Under the pieces are notes generated by a model that was not told where the DNA came from, made no database searches, and was given only the letters and a program-made list of their open reading frames with translations. Made by a program: the position numbers and the translations under genes. A stretch of 64,000 bases of DNA from a virus. Positions 15,560 through 23,920 of this stretch are shown piece after piece. The stretch is taken from IMG/VR virus record IMGVR_UViG_3300041964_000072, positions 62,001 through 126,000 of that record; one strand, written 5' to 3'. Positions within the stretch are counted from its first letter, which is position 1; the number at the start of each line of letters is the position of its first letter.

Positions 15560-15928
15560 ATGGAAGAATACTCGAAAGAATTGCACGGAAAAAGCTTACT
15601 GAACTCTCTAGGCACTCCAGAAGGAACTTATACCGGAGAATACTACCTAGAAGCGGGTATTTACTGGTATAAGGTAGAGGACAATAACGGTAATATGTTC
15701 GAGACAGAGGAGTGTCCTTTAATCCTTCACAAGCCTTTGTTAGATTCAATACCTCCCTACGAAAGAGATGATAGCAAGGAAGATATTACTTTTTTGATTC
15801 CGCCCACAATGTCGGGATGGCATGAGAGAGATGATAAGAAGATTGTCTATGTATGTGTCGATAAGGCGGGAGGATGGTATACCAAATTTGTGGTAGATAG
15901 TTGGAGTAAAACATGGTACATACCCTAG
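15560..15928 (+). CDS. Hypothetical protein
   Basis: 122 residues from ATG 15560 with AAGGAG; the frame from 15503 would run through the terminator. Many aromatic residues (YYLEAGIYWYKVED, WYTKFVVDSWSKTWYIP) suggest a small beta-sandwich. The family was not recognised. Confidence 0.65.
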   Translation: MEEYSKELHGKSLLNSLGTPEGTYTGEYYLEAGIYWYKVEDNNGNMFETEECPLILHKPLLDSIPPYERDDSKEDITFLIPPTMSGWHERDDKKIVYVCVDKAGGWYTKFVVDSWSKTWYIP

Positions 15929-15936
15929 GAAAAACA

Positions 15937-16011
15937 ATGATCAGAGTAGTTAACTTATCCACAAAGGAGGAGAAGTATTACGATCTTCCTCCTGAGAAGG
16001 AGAAGTCATGA
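15937..16011 (+). CDS. Micro-ORF, truncated LPP-type small protein
   Basis: 24 codons from ATG 15937, with AGGAAAA before it and a TGA overlapping the next ATG (ATGA at 16008). The sequence reads VVNLSTKEEKYYDLPP. This fits the N-terminus of a widespread small family with the pattern V-x-N-x-x-TG-x-x-x-YDLPP, which normally continues for another 15-30 residues. It is probably a shortened relative or a leader that couples translation to the next gene. Confidence 0.4.
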   Translation: MIRVVNLSTKEEKYYDLPPEKEKS

Positions 16012-16217
16012 ACAATAAAAGCCCTTTACAGCAACTCGTCCAAAAACTCACATGGAAACAGTGTGAAAATATCCTTGAAAACCACGGGTTCGCTGTGTAC
16101 GAAAGTGAATCACTGGGGAAACTGCGACAAGCTGTAAAGATAAACATCAAGGATGGAACCATTTCCCAGCAATATGTTGAGAGTATTTTGGAGGCAAGCA
16201 ATAACAATGGAAACTAA
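16008..16217 (+). CDS. Small hypothetical protein
   Basis: 69 residues, helix-rich (QQLVQKLTWKQCENILENHGF), resembling a SAP- or HeH-like helical hairpin, but the match is not strong. It has an AAGGAG site and overlaps the micro-ORF upstream (ATGA) and the next gene by 11 nt. Confidence 0.62.
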   Translation: MNNKSPLQQLVQKLTWKQCENILENHGFAVYESESLGKLRQAVKINIKDGTISQQYVESILEASNNNGN

Positions 16218-16518
16218 GCTGATTCATGTCCCACCCTTGTCTGTGGTGGACGTTCTCTATCCAGGCAATCCGGAGTTTGGTTCAATCCACGCTCAAACCT
16301 TTGTCCTTACCTCGGAAGAGTTTTACTCAATTAAGGACAGGGATGATGTGATCAAATTCATAGTCTCCAAAGGCTTTGAAAATTACCTGGATTTTAGGGC
16401 ACACATCGGGCAAGCAAGGTATAAGTGGACGCTCCCAGGCTCACAAGAAAAGTGGATGGAAGCTAAATTTGGTGATCGGTTTGACTACGAATTCGATGTA
16501 GATGAGGCTGAAGAGTAA
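16207..16518 (+). CDS. Hypothetical protein
   Basis: 103 residues from ATG 16207, overlapping the end of the previous gene in another frame; the longer frame from 16153 is unlikely. The C-terminus is acidic (FDYEFDVDEAEE). Mixed alpha/beta; the family was not recognised. The next gene begins in the TAATGG at its stop codon. Confidence 0.62.
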   Translation: METKLIHVPPLSVVDVLYPGNPEFGSIHAQTFVLTSEEFYSIKDRDDVIKFIVSKGFENYLDFRAHIGQARYKWTLPGSQEKWMEAKFGDRFDYEFDVDEAEE

Positions 16519-16715
16519 TGGAGGCAAAAACCATATACAGCTACGCAATCCTCCAAATATCTATCAGGAAATTCGCTGTGATTCAAACCAGCGGGGGTCT
16601 TACGGGAGTAACATCTGTGTGGGAAATAAAATCCCGTCACGGATCGCATTTCAAAGCAGTAGAAGCATTACAGCAGATTCAGGAGAGACAAAATGGCTCA
16701 AATAATGGGATATAA
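16518..16715 (+). CDS. Small hypothetical protein
   Basis: 65 residues starting within the previous stop (TAATG). Predicted strand-strand-helix (VWEIKSRHGSHFKAVEALQQIQ), it is similar in size and shape to the double-stranded RNA-binding or HicA type, but no signature residues are seen. The start of the next gene overlaps its end by 23 nt. Confidence 0.55.
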   Translation: MEAKTIYSYAILQISIRKFAVIQTSGGLTGVTSVWEIKSRHGSHFKAVEALQQIQERQNGSNNGI

Positions 16716-17109
16716 ACACCTAGAAATGCCTATCGTCAAGATAGATGACAGGGAATACGCCGTAGGGACAGAAGAACAGGCAGACAATGCGGCAAGAGAG
16801 GCAATAGAAGGATCTTTATCATCCTTTGAGCCGTACTTTATATCCCAACACTCCACAATCCAGGACTATGAGATTATAAATGCAATAAAAAAAGAAGGTA
16901 CAAAAGCTACACGCAAAATCATTACCGACATAGACGCTTTTGTTGATAACGCTCTGAGCCTAAGTAATCGGGGGGAATTTCTTTCCCCTGTCAACGGTAC
17001 AGAGGAAACTCTTGCAAGCATAGACGATGATGTTGCCCAAGAGATTGCGACGGTTTTAGGTATCCCAGAGGATAAGTGGAAGGATACCTTTGTGTATCAA
17101 GTTCAGTAA
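16693..17109 (+). CDS. Conserved phage protein, unknown function
   Basis: 138 residues with an AGGAGAG site. The segment EYAVGTEEQADNAAREAIEGSLSSF followed by ...FI matches a pattern I recognise in many large phages (EY-x-V-x-T-x-EEAD-x-A-x-x-x-I-x-x-S-x-W-x-F). That family has no known activity. Predicted mainly helical. A terminator follows at 17141. Confidence 0.68.
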   Translation: MAQIMGYKHLEMPIVKIDDREYAVGTEEQADNAAREAIEGSLSSFEPYFISQHSTIQDYEIINAIKKEGTKATRKIITDIDAFVDNALSLSNRGEFLSPVNGTEETLASIDDDVAQEIATVLGIPEDKWKDTFVYQVQ

Positions 17110-17140
17110 TTTTAGGACAGGTATTGTAGAACGGTAATAG

Positions 17141-17169
17141 TCCCGCTTCTTCCTTGAGGCGGGATTTTT
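17141..17169 (+). terminator. Intrinsic terminator inside the array
   Basis: TCCCGC (17141-17146) pairs with GCGGGA (17159-17164), followed by five T. The next gene starts 26 nt later. Confidence 0.78.
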
Positions 17170-17194
17170 GTACAACTAGCAACACACAATCTCC

Positions 17195-17743
17195 ATGAAC
17201 AAGGAAGATCAGATCCCAAGCATGTTAAAGAAGTCAAGTCTTTTTGGAGTAAATTTCTACAAGGCATTACATAAAAAATGCTCTGCAATGGAAGATACAG
17301 ACATAGCGATGATCGGACATCATCAGTTAAATAAAAAGACTGGTGAATTAGTCTACGTCAATCATGCTTCCTTCCCAATACACGCTCTTAATCAGGCGAT
17401 AGCAATCTTTAATCAATGTGCTACCCATACGACCTACTATCCAGAAACGGAAGAGTGGAAAGCCATCTGTCAAGTGTTGGTGACAAATACCAAGGAAAAA
17501 CAACTGATCGTAAAGCAGTACTTCATAGCTCCTGAAACCAACCGCTGCATAAAGGTGGATTTAGTGACATTGAATGGAGATACAGAATACCTCGTGATTG
17601 ACTACGGTATTCCTCATAGGATGAACTGCCATATCCAGGCAAGCGATCTTTTGGTAGATAAGGAGTTTTGTATTCAGTTGGACAAGGACTTTCCTACACC
17701 TATCAGGGAAGCACGTATTGGTAAATTCTTGGCAACACACTAG
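17195..17743 (+). CDS. Hypothetical protein
   Basis: 182 residues. No clear Shine-Dalgarno precedes the ATG; a Met ten codons in is an alternative. The centre is rich in His, Tyr and Thr, and the second half is beta-rich. The family was not recognised. It opens a group of genes with short gaps (17195-18810), each with its own ribosome site. Confidence 0.6.
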   Translation: MNKEDQIPSMLKKSSLFGVNFYKALHKKCSAMEDTDIAMIGHHQLNKKTGELVYVNHASFPIHALNQAIAIFNQCATHTTYYPETEEWKAICQVLVTNTKEKQLIVKQYFIAPETNRCIKVDLVTLNGDTEYLVIDYGIPHRMNCHIQASDLLVDKEFCIQLDKDFPTPIREARIGKFLATH

Positions 17744-17751
17744 GAGGCAGC

Positions 17752-18033
17752 ATGACGTTTGAAGAGGCTAGAAGACACGTAATGTATGTGGTAGATGATT
17801 CCCTAAATGGACGACGTTTAGGCGAGGATATTCATGCTGTAGTTAAACCCCAAAGTGTTCTTGTTGGATGGCACTGGGAACCAAATTTTATGTTTGTGGC
17901 GATTAATTCCTACCTGGGGGTGACTATCACGAATGAAGAGGCAGAAGAACTCGCAACGGATTATTTAAGGGAAATCCACTGGTTTACTGACTCAGAAGCC
18001 AACAACGCATCAGACTACATTATTAGAGGTTAA
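17752..18033 (+). CDS. Small hypothetical protein
   Basis: 93 residues with AGGAGG and 8 nt between genes. It has a helix, then strands (VLVGWHWEPNFMFVAINS), then an acidic helix (NEEAEELATDYLREI). The family was not recognised. Confidence 0.65.
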   Translation: MTFEEARRHVMYVVDDSLNGRRLGEDIHAVVKPQSVLVGWHWEPNFMFVAINSYLGVTITNEEAEELATDYLREIHWFTDSEANNASDYIIRG

Positions 18034-18037
18034 TTCA

Positions 18038-18436
18038 ATGGCAAATTTCAACCTTTTGCTCAACACCATTAGCGTCGAAGTGGAATTTTTAGGGAGCAGT
18101 CTTCTCCTAGATCCTGTAGGGGAAGATTCTCTTATGGAGACGCTTAAGGCTACCACTATCGACAATCATGATGTGGACGGAATAGTAGAGGCAAGACTAG
18201 ACGACGTGAAGGAAGATGGCACACACGTTACCCTTGTTGAGACTTTTTTGGATAAGTTTGAGGTATCAGAGGAGGACAGGGAAACGCTGGATGTTGGATT
18301 CTCCATCACAATAGAAATGCCTGGAATTGAGTATGTAGAATGGATGCTCATGCGCTACGGATGCATGATGCACAGACAACAGGAACTCTCCAAAGAGTAC
18401 ATGGACTGGTGTTTTGATCAGGGACTTACCCAATAA
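18038..18436 (+). CDS. Hypothetical acidic protein
   Basis: 132 residues, strongly acidic (about 28 Asp/Glu), starting with a hydrophobic beta stretch. The acidity could mean DNA mimicry, but nothing else supports that. AGAGGT precedes the ATG, 4 nt after the previous stop. Confidence 0.62.
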   Translation: MANFNLLLNTISVEVEFLGSSLLLDPVGEDSLMETLKATTIDNHDVDGIVEARLDDVKEDGTHVTLVETFLDKFEVSEEDRETLDVGFSITIEMPGIEYVEWMLMRYGCMMHRQQELSKEYMDWCFDQGLTQ

Positions 18437-18450
18437 CCAAGGACAATATT

Positions 18451-18810
18451 ATGAACATACCTTCAAAGAAAACCATTCAGAAATATCTTGAATGGCTGGA
18501 TGATGATCAGGTAAACAAGGTTCGGGGACTGATGGAGGGGGTGTTAGACCCAGAAGAGGTAAGTGAAGCTACTGCAAAGTGGGTACGCAGTTGCTACAAC
18601 GAACCTAGTGATAGTGAGAAAATTATGTCCGCCATAAATGACGTTATCGAGTGTCATGGAGTAGAATCCCTTTCCAGTAATGGAGATGTAGTAGCAACAT
18701 ACTGCAATACGGGAGATACTTACAAACCTACTGTTATGTATCTTGAGAAGGAGTGTCGATTCAGAATTATGTCTTGGGGAGATTATGCAGAAAAACATCC
18801 CGTAGATTAA
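18451..18810 (+). CDS. Conserved small phage/bacterial protein
   Basis: 119 residues. The C-terminal 60 match a pattern widespread in bacterial mobile elements: GVE...D-x-VA-x-Y-x-NTGDTY-x-PT-x-x-Y...F-x-I-x-SWGDY. The usual order is GVE, NTGDTYAPTLL, WGDWVE. These proteins have no known biochemical role. The first 40 residues form a helical extension. AAGGA precedes the start. Confidence 0.72.
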   Translation: MNIPSKKTIQKYLEWLDDDQVNKVRGLMEGVLDPEEVSEATAKWVRSCYNEPSDSEKIMSAINDVIECHGVESLSSNGDVVATYCNTGDTYKPTVMYLEKECRFRIMSWGDYAEKHPVD

Positions 18811-18868
18811 GTTTTGATCAGGTGCATCTACTGATAAACGATTGTAAAACGAATCAAGGAGTACTCAA

Positions 18869-19363
18869 ATGTCAGGCATGGTTAAATTTTCTTTTCTTGT
18901 AGGTGATGTGAACTGGTTAGATCACGGAGGTAAGTGGATTAGTCAAAAGTTTAATAATGGAGAATTTGACTACTGGCTAGTAAAAGAGCTTCATAATACA
19001 GAGGAAAATAGGGATTTTAATACCAAATACCTCTGCACACTATCTGTAGTTGCTCCTAGTCAGTATGAGGACTTTGAGCAAGCCTTTGAATCTTGTGGCT
19101 GGGAGGTAGAGATAGAGGATCTATCCGACACAGATAAGGTAGAGATAATTCACTCTTACTCAGGTGGCTCACAAGAATGGAGTGGCACTGACAACAACTA
19201 CAGTAAGTTGTTTCGAGAATGCTTGATAGAAGCCAACCTGATTACAACGCTGTTACTTCAAGCTTATCTATATAGGCAGAAAAATGCACTCGGAGACAAT
19301 GGATGGAACAAGCTTAAGGGCACAAGTGCTATAGACTCACTTCGATCAAACACTAATAAGTAA
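18869..19363 (+). CDS. Conserved hypothetical protein
   Basis: 164 residues with AAGGAG. FSFLVGDVNWLDHGGKWISQKF near the N-terminus matches a pattern I recall from cyanobacterial and phage small proteins (DVNW-x-x-YGGKW). The rest carries many acidic residues (EVEIEDLSDTDKVE). Function unknown. Confidence 0.66.
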   Translation: MSGMVKFSFLVGDVNWLDHGGKWISQKFNNGEFDYWLVKELHNTEENRDFNTKYLCTLSVVAPSQYEDFEQAFESCGWEVEIEDLSDTDKVEIIHSYSGGSQEWSGTDNNYSKLFRECLIEANLITTLLLQAYLYRQKNALGDNGWNKLKGTSAIDSLRSNTNK

Positions 19364-19378
19364 CCAGGAAGGATTCTG

Positions 19379-19792
19379 ATGAGCAAATATTTCGATGCAA
19401 TGTACAGCAGATACGAGCGTGTACGGTCAAGACTGGTGCAAATATATGATTTTGCTGCAAGACACTATCAAACACATGAGGAGCTACTTGAAAGAAAAGG
19501 AGAGATATACAAAACTAATGATTACAAAAAACTCAGCTCGTATTATGTTGGGGCGTTTAACGAACTTAGCCGAACAAAATTGCAAGAACTATGGAGCTAC
19601 CATTTACAGAGTGGATATCTCGTAAGAGGAAAGTTCTATCCAGCTCGTGAATGTAACGAGGTTCTTTATGAGTGTGGAAAACATAACGGTATTGTTGTCT
19701 GGAAGAACTGCCCTGAAAAGATATTCAGCAAAAGTGCGGATTTTGTAGAAGAAGTTCCATCCACCAGTGAACAGTTAGAGGTAAACTCATGA
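19379..19792 (+). CDS. Hypothetical protein
   Basis: 137 residues with AGGAAGG 7 nt before the ATG. The N-terminal half is long helix (Arg/Tyr/Glu-rich) and the last 25 residues are acidic and Ser-rich. The next gene starts inside its stop codon (ATGA at 19789), so the two are coupled. The family was not recognised. Confidence 0.65.
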   Translation: MSKYFDAMYSRYERVRSRLVQIYDFAARHYQTHEELLERKGEIYKTNDYKKLSSYYVGAFNELSRTKLQELWSYHLQSGYLVRGKFYPARECNEVLYECGKHNGIVVWKNCPEKIFSKSADFVEEVPSTSEQLEVNS

Positions 19793-20127
19793 GTTACGCA
19801 AGACTGAATCGAAACGAATGGAACCAGCTCAAAGTAATCTGGGATCTGGAAAAAATTAAGGCTGATGATATGCTCTGGATTCTCAGGGACATGACCTATC
19901 TAGATTTCTGGGTAGAAGTCCTTGAGTATGACCTCTGCAATGGTTATCAGTCTGTTGCTCCAGAGGATATCGGTGCCCTTACCGATGCCTTTATCATTAC
20001 TGACGGAGAGCAATACTGGTGGGACAGCAACCACCAGATCCGCAACCCTTGGGATGATATGTACATAGATGAACCGTGCATATTATTTCCGGCAGACGCT
20101 TTACACCCAATAGGAAACCTTCCGTGA
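19789..20127 (+). CDS. Hypothetical Trp-rich protein
   Basis: 112 residues with nine Trp, overlapping the previous stop by ATGA and with AGAGGT upstream. Its own TGA overlaps a GTG start of the next gene. Mixed helix; the family was not recognised. Confidence 0.65.
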   Translation: MSYARLNRNEWNQLKVIWDLEKIKADDMLWILRDMTYLDFWVEVLEYDLCNGYQSVAPEDIGALTDAFIITDGEQYWWDSNHQIRNPWDDMYIDEPCILFPADALHPIGNLP

Positions 20128-20516
20128 ACAAAATCGTACAGACCGTAGATAATAACGAAGACTTGCGCTACGAAGTCCTCTGTCTTGTAGAACCTATCGT
20201 AATTAATTGGTACACAGACGATCCTACTTTATGGAGAGCTAACGCAAGAACGGCTGCGATCGCAGAAATAATTCCCTTAATTAGTGAGTGGTTTCTGCGT
20301 CCATCCATTCAATTCAAAATCAAAACGATTCTGGGAGGTAACATATCTTCCAAGAAATATCGGGAACTACGGGGGGAGATGTCCGATGAAGGGTTCGACT
20401 GGAATCCTATCGCTTCCCATTACGCGAACAAGAGGTACAACGAACTTTGGGCAGATGCTAACGTACCTCCTTCCCTGGTGCCAGAGTTCCTGAAAGAATG
20501 TGACGACGAAATATAA
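20124..20516 (+). CDS. Hypothetical helical protein
   Basis: 130 residues from GTG 20124, whose GTGA overlaps the previous stop, giving three genes in a row coupled this way. Predicted almost all helical (RTAAIAEIIPLISEWFL). A HIP1 octamer is at 20256-20263. The family was not recognised. Confidence 0.62.
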   Translation: MNKIVQTVDNNEDLRYEVLCLVEPIVINWYTDDPTLWRANARTAAIAEIIPLISEWFLRPSIQFKIKTILGGNISSKKYRELRGEMSDEGFDWNPIASHYANKRYNELWADANVPPSLVPEFLKECDDEI

Positions 20517-20535
20517 AAGACAAGGAGCAGCGACA

Positions 20536-20745
20536 ATGGTTTTTGATCGTATCCGTGAATGGTTAAGGCGCAATCCTAAGCCGTCTTCATCAGATGAAAT
20601 CCCTGAATGGATGCTGGAAGAATATCGGAAAGCAATAAAGGATGCTGAGGCTTACTGTGACTCGCATCCTATTGATTGGGATGCTGTAGAGGAAATATCA
20701 GCAAGACTTGATGCAGAAGAATCGCAAGTAAATGGAGATCAGTAA
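20536..20745 (+). CDS. Small hypothetical acidic protein
   Basis: 69 residues from ATG 20536 with AAGGAG; the longer frame from 20500 is unlikely. A basic amphipathic N-terminal helix (FDRIREWLRRNP) is followed by an acidic helical body. The family was not recognised. Confidence 0.6.
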   Translation: MVFDRIREWLRRNPKPSSSDEIPEWMLEEYRKAIKDAEAYCDSHPIDWDAVEEISARLDAEESQVNGDQ

Positions 20746-20746
20746 A

Positions 20747-21280
20747 ATGCCGTCGATACGTGACTCGCTTGTACCAACTCCCAAGGGCAACCGTTATTAC
20801 CCCTTCCTTTTCTACAGAGGCAAGGAAGCCTACACCTTATCCATCCAGTATGTAGGCTATGGCAGTAATGATATTCCAGCCCCTTCCGCACGTACACAGA
20901 ACCGATTTGATGTATCGTGCTGGGAAAGTCATGGAGATAAGTCAGTTACCTTTTTTCCTGCTTTTGTCATAGAAGCCATCGGCACTCACCTAGAAAACAC
21001 AGGTTCTCTCCTATGTAGCCCAGGAGAGGCGCAAGAGATTTACGATACCTTCCTGGAGTGGGACAGGAGGGAATATGTAGATCCTGGAGTACATTTTAAG
21101 TTACGGCATTATCGCCCTAATAACAGTGAAGGGTTTCCAGAAAGATATACTCTCTGGACTGTAGACTTGTACACCAACGAAGGTGAGTTTATTGGAGAGG
21201 GGAAAATCAGCGATGTTAATAAAGGAAATTTATTAGACCACATGGAGCGGGTCTGTCCTACGATTCCCATCCAAAAATAG
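20747..21280 (+). CDS. Hypothetical protein
   Basis: 177 residues. ATG 20747 is preferred, with GGAGAT 7 nt before it, one nucleotide after the previous stop. It is predicted beta-rich with several aromatics. The family was not recognised. A terminator follows. Confidence 0.65.
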   Translation: MPSIRDSLVPTPKGNRYYPFLFYRGKEAYTLSIQYVGYGSNDIPAPSARTQNRFDVSCWESHGDKSVTFFPAFVIEAIGTHLENTGSLLCSPGEAQEIYDTFLEWDRREYVDPGVHFKLRHYRPNNSEGFPERYTLWTVDLYTNEGEFIGEGKISDVNKGNLLDHMERVCPTIPIQK

Positions 21281-21292
21281 CGCTCTTTCCAT

Positions 21293-21327
21293 TCCGGCTA
21301 GGAAACCGCCACTAGCCGGATTTTTTA
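21293..21327 (+). terminator. Intrinsic terminator inside the array
   Basis: TCCGGCTAG (21293-21301) pairs perfectly with CTAGCCGGA (21312-21320), followed by six T. The next ATG is 25 nt further. Confidence 0.85.
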
Positions 21328-21351
21328 TAGGCGGACACTTAGAGGTTAGAC

Positions 21352-22194
21352 ATGACAGATCTACGCCGGATACGTCCAGGGGATGAAATTTTCATTACTT
21401 TCCCCTACGACTCCATATTTTCAATCCGTGACATCGAAGAAAAGGTAGAAATTCCAGCAGGAAGCAAAGTTCCTGGAAAGTTCTTTGCTGATATGGGTAA
21501 GGACTGGAAAGTACGTGTTGACTGGGAGGGCTTAAATCTTGAAAACGGATATCGGGTTTGGAGACTTAAGAAGGAAATGGTACGGATACAGAAGCGGTAT
21601 GTTAAGGACGTACCCTCATGCTATTACCCTGTAAAGTGCGATCTCGATAAAGTTACCATCGAACTGCTCTGGGTAGAAAACCTAGAGCTTCGCTCTGAGA
21701 TGATATACATTCCCCAGTACTGCCTGGTAGACCCGTCAAAAAGAGACAAGTCCCCTAAGTTCACTCCCGAAGCAACCGATGCACTTTATGACGAGGTAGC
21801 TTTCCTTCTGATATGGGATGAACCTAACGAATACATTTGGACGGAAGGGAGGAATACTCCATTCAATCCAGACGCAACTTTTCTTTTTAACGATACCTCA
21901 AGAAAGTTGAATGCAGCGCTCTACCACATGCCCGGAGTCCCGCTCAAGGTGGAAAAAGATCTTTGGGATGAATACTTTGAGATGTACCAACCCCTAATCA
22001 TGGATTGCTACTGTGAAATAGATGGAGTGCAACTAAACAAAACACTCTTCTATGTTTCGGGAGAAGGGACATGTACCGGAGGAATCGAGGACAACGGGAA
22101 CTACTACCTAGTCAGCATCCCACCAGATGCCCTTATCTGGACACATTTGAGGAGTGAAGCAAAAACGATGGAAACGATCTTCCATAACCGATAA
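21352..22194 (+). CDS. Hypothetical protein, 280 residues
   Basis: One of the larger genes of the array, with AGAGGT before the ATG. The N-terminal 60 residues (IRPGDEIFITFPYDS...GSKVPGKFF) look like an SH3- or KOW-type small beta-barrel. The remainder is Trp/Tyr-rich alpha/beta. It contains cysteines at CYCEIDG and GTCTGG but no clear zinc pattern. The family was not recognised. Confidence 0.68.
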   Translation: MTDLRRIRPGDEIFITFPYDSIFSIRDIEEKVEIPAGSKVPGKFFADMGKDWKVRVDWEGLNLENGYRVWRLKKEMVRIQKRYVKDVPSCYYPVKCDLDKVTIELLWVENLELRSEMIYIPQYCLVDPSKRDKSPKFTPEATDALYDEVAFLLIWDEPNEYIWTEGRNTPFNPDATFLFNDTSRKLNAALYHMPGVPLKVEKDLWDEYFEMYQPLIMDCYCEIDGVQLNKTLFYVSGEGTCTGGIEDNGNYYLVSIPPDALIWTHLRSEAKTMETIFHNR

Positions 22195-22201
22195 TTAAAC
22201 A

Positions 22202-22236
22202 TGCGATCGCATAATATTCCATCCAGTTATGCGATC
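22202..22236. repeat. HIP1-based inverted repeat between genes
   Basis: GCGATCGCATAA and TTATGCGATCG form an 11-bp hairpin with a 12-nt loop in the 113-nt gap before 22308. No T-tract follows, so it is not a standard terminator. Confidence 0.5.
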
Positions 22237-22307
22237 GTCTCACTATTGCATCAGTAGGATAACACAGCAAAGAGTTGTCATCAAAATAGATAAAAGGGAG
22301 TTACATC

Positions 22308-22871
22308 ATGTTTGAGCGATCAAAAGAAGTAAGAGCAGAAATGGAGGCAAAAGGTTGGGTTTGCTTGTTGGATTGGTATGAATGCCCAAGCACCTCTACC
22401 CAGTATTACTGGAACCCAGAAACACAAAGGGTCATTGCCTACCCCTGGAAAAATCCAGAATATGATATTGAGGAATACAGCCGTGAGGATCTTGCAGGAG
22501 AAAAGGGGAAATACCTTCACCCTACATTGCGTAGGAAATTGGAAAGTTTTCTCACCAACACCCCTATGGAAATCTCTCAAGAAGATTATTATTTTGACCG
22601 GATTCGGAGAGAGGATTACAAGGGGCATTGGTTCAGATCTTCCAACGATTTCAAGGAAATCACTTACGAAGAGACGTTGATAAACGTACATAAACGGGAA
22701 CTTTCTTATTGGATATACAGCGTCAAAGAGTCTTCTAAACATCCCAGAGATTATCGTTTTGCTTGCTTCAATTGGAATACAAAACGAATTGGAAAGCTTG
22801 GTGATTTCAGTTATTCCTCAAAACGAGAAGCGTTTAAAGCACTAAAAGTATTTACAGGAAAGGAGTGTTAA
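22308..22871 (+). CDS. Hypothetical protein
   Basis: 187 residues with AGGGAG 8 nt before the ATG. Highly charged and aromatic (CPSTSTQYYWNPETQRVIAY), predicted alpha/beta. The family was not recognised. It ends 2 nt before the next ATG. Confidence 0.66.
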   Translation: MFERSKEVRAEMEAKGWVCLLDWYECPSTSTQYYWNPETQRVIAYPWKNPEYDIEEYSREDLAGEKGKYLHPTLRRKLESFLTNTPMEISQEDYYFDRIRREDYKGHWFRSSNDFKEITYEETLINVHKRELSYWIYSVKESSKHPRDYRFACFNWNTKRIGKLGDFSYSSKREAFKALKVFTGKEC

Positions 22872-22873
22872 AT

Positions 22874-23194
22874 ATGCAAGTATATACAGCTAAATGGGTG
22901 CTTGCTAAGACGATTCTGGATGACGATAAAATCATTCAGAAATTTTGCAAGGACTATGATGATGAGCCTGAGCTAACGAAAGATCCAAATGAAGCATGGT
23001 TTTGGAATAATCATGCTGCTGCAATGAATCAGCTCAAGGACATCAGGAAGCATTCTCCAGAGACGCAACTTTATCCCATAAAGGTGTTTCTCAGAGAAGT
23101 TCAAGGAAAAAAGGAGAGTAATAGCAATGGAAAGTCTCGATCAGCTAATACAAAGCGTTCCAGAAGGACATCAGTGGATAGTGTATCGAAATGA
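22874..23194 (+). CDS. Hypothetical protein with basic, Ser-rich tail
   Basis: 106 residues from ATG 22874 with AAAGGAG. The first 75 residues look globular; the last 30 are Ser/Arg/Lys-rich. The tail overlaps the start of the next gene by 68 nt in another frame. The tail may be chance read-through or a real disordered segment. Confidence 0.6.
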   Translation: MQVYTAKWVLAKTILDDDKIIQKFCKDYDDEPELTKDPNEAWFWNNHAAAMNQLKDIRKHSPETQLYPIKVFLREVQGKKESNSNGKSRSANTKRSRRTSVDSVSK

Positions 23195-23330
23195 GAAGAG
23201 TACTCTGTGTATTGCCTTGGATTTTCGACCAGAAGATCCTCGATGCCAGAGAGCGTACTTCCTTGCTAACGATGCCCTTTACGTTATTGACGTGGAAGCT
23301 CACAGAGAACATCTAGCACAGCAAAAGTAA
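23127..23330 (+). CDS. Small hypothetical protein
   Basis: 67 residues with AAGGAGAG and a normal spacing. Alpha/beta with a WIVYRNEKSTLCIALDF strand pair. It overlaps the previous gene by 68 nt. A terminator follows 22 nt after the stop. Confidence 0.62.
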   Translation: MESLDQLIQSVPEGHQWIVYRNEKSTLCIALDFRPEDPRCQRAYFLANDALYVIDVEAHREHLAQQK

Positions 23331-23352
23331 CCCAATTCTTGCAACATTAATG

Positions 23353-23383
23353 CCCTCCCACAATCCCGTGAGGAGGGTTTTTT
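23353..23383 (+). terminator. Intrinsic terminator inside the array
   Basis: CCCTCC (23353-23358) pairs with GGAGGG (23372-23377), followed by six T. The next ATG (23396) is only 12 nt past the T-tract, with its GGAGG in between. Confidence 0.8.
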
Positions 23384-23395
23384 CATGGAGGTTTT

Positions 23396-23629
23396 ATGTA
23401 TCAAATACCGATGGTTCATCACAACATATTGGCATGGGCAACTACCAATAATTCAAATCATTTGATTGTTTTAAGGAGGTGGGGAGATACTTTTGTTGTC
23501 CATCTATACCTCGTAGATAGCGATTGTTTTGAGTATGGAAACTATGCAGATGATATCAAAGGAGCGGCTAAAAAATTCACAGAAAAAATACAGGCATATC
23601 GGAGGATTCTAGATACATGCCCCTTCTAG
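23396..23629 (+). CDS. Small hypothetical protein
   Basis: 77 residues with GGAGG directly after the terminator. It begins with strands (HLIVLRRWGDTFVVHLYLV) and ends with a helix (DDIKGAAKKFTEKIQAYRRIL), a small alpha/beta fold. The family was not recognised. Confidence 0.65.
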   Translation: MYQIPMVHHNILAWATTNNSNHLIVLRRWGDTFVVHLYLVDSDCFEYGNYADDIKGAAKKFTEKIQAYRRILDTCPF

Positions 23630-23659
23630 AATGTAGAGAGGTGATAAATATTTTCCAGG

Positions 23660-23688
23660 CATGATTAGAAAGCTTTACTCTAATCATG
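23660..23688 (+). promoter_or_regulatory. Hairpin upstream of start codon
   Basis: CATGATTAGA (23660-23669) pairs perfectly with TCTAATCATG (23679-23688), 4 nt before ATG 23693, where a Shine-Dalgarno should be; none is visible. A similar hairpin precedes the paralogue at 27269. It may control translation. Confidence 0.5.
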
Positions 23689-23692
23689 TCCG

Positions 23693-23905
23693 ATGAGTGA
23701 CAACGATCCGAAACAAATACGGTTTCCTGTTCAACCTACAACCGCTTCCGAACAGGAATCCGTTTCTCAATATAATGCCCAAGTAGTCTTTACAAAGCAT
23801 GGATATAAAATCCAGTACGGAGAGTATATCTTAGGCGCAAATACTTGGCTAACTGAGGCAGAGGCTTGGGCATGGCTTCAAGAAAATGGTAGCGAAAATC
23901 AATAA
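23693..23905 (+). CDS. Small paralogous protein A1
   Basis: 70 residues. The C-terminal 45 residues match the protein at 27269 in order and spacing: [YH]NA-x-[VI]...G-[YW]-x-I-x-Y...LG-x-x-TW...A-W-x-WL-x-x-NG. The two are paralogues, probably a small beta-hairpin-helix domain. Function unknown. No Shine-Dalgarno is visible behind the upstream hairpin. Confidence 0.62.
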   Translation: MSDNDPKQIRFPVQPTTASEQESVSQYNAQVVFTKHGYKIQYGEYILGANTWLTEAEAWAWLQENGSENQ

Positions 23906-23920
23906 TTTCAGGAGAATTTC

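Noticed and set aside
22202-22236. Hairpin considered as a terminator
   Set aside because: The stem is strong but no T-tract follows on either strand; it is listed as an inverted repeat only.
22320-22742. 140-codon minus-strand frame
   Set aside because: Antisense to a gene with a good Shine-Dalgarno; rich in Phe and Cys, as expected of a shadow.
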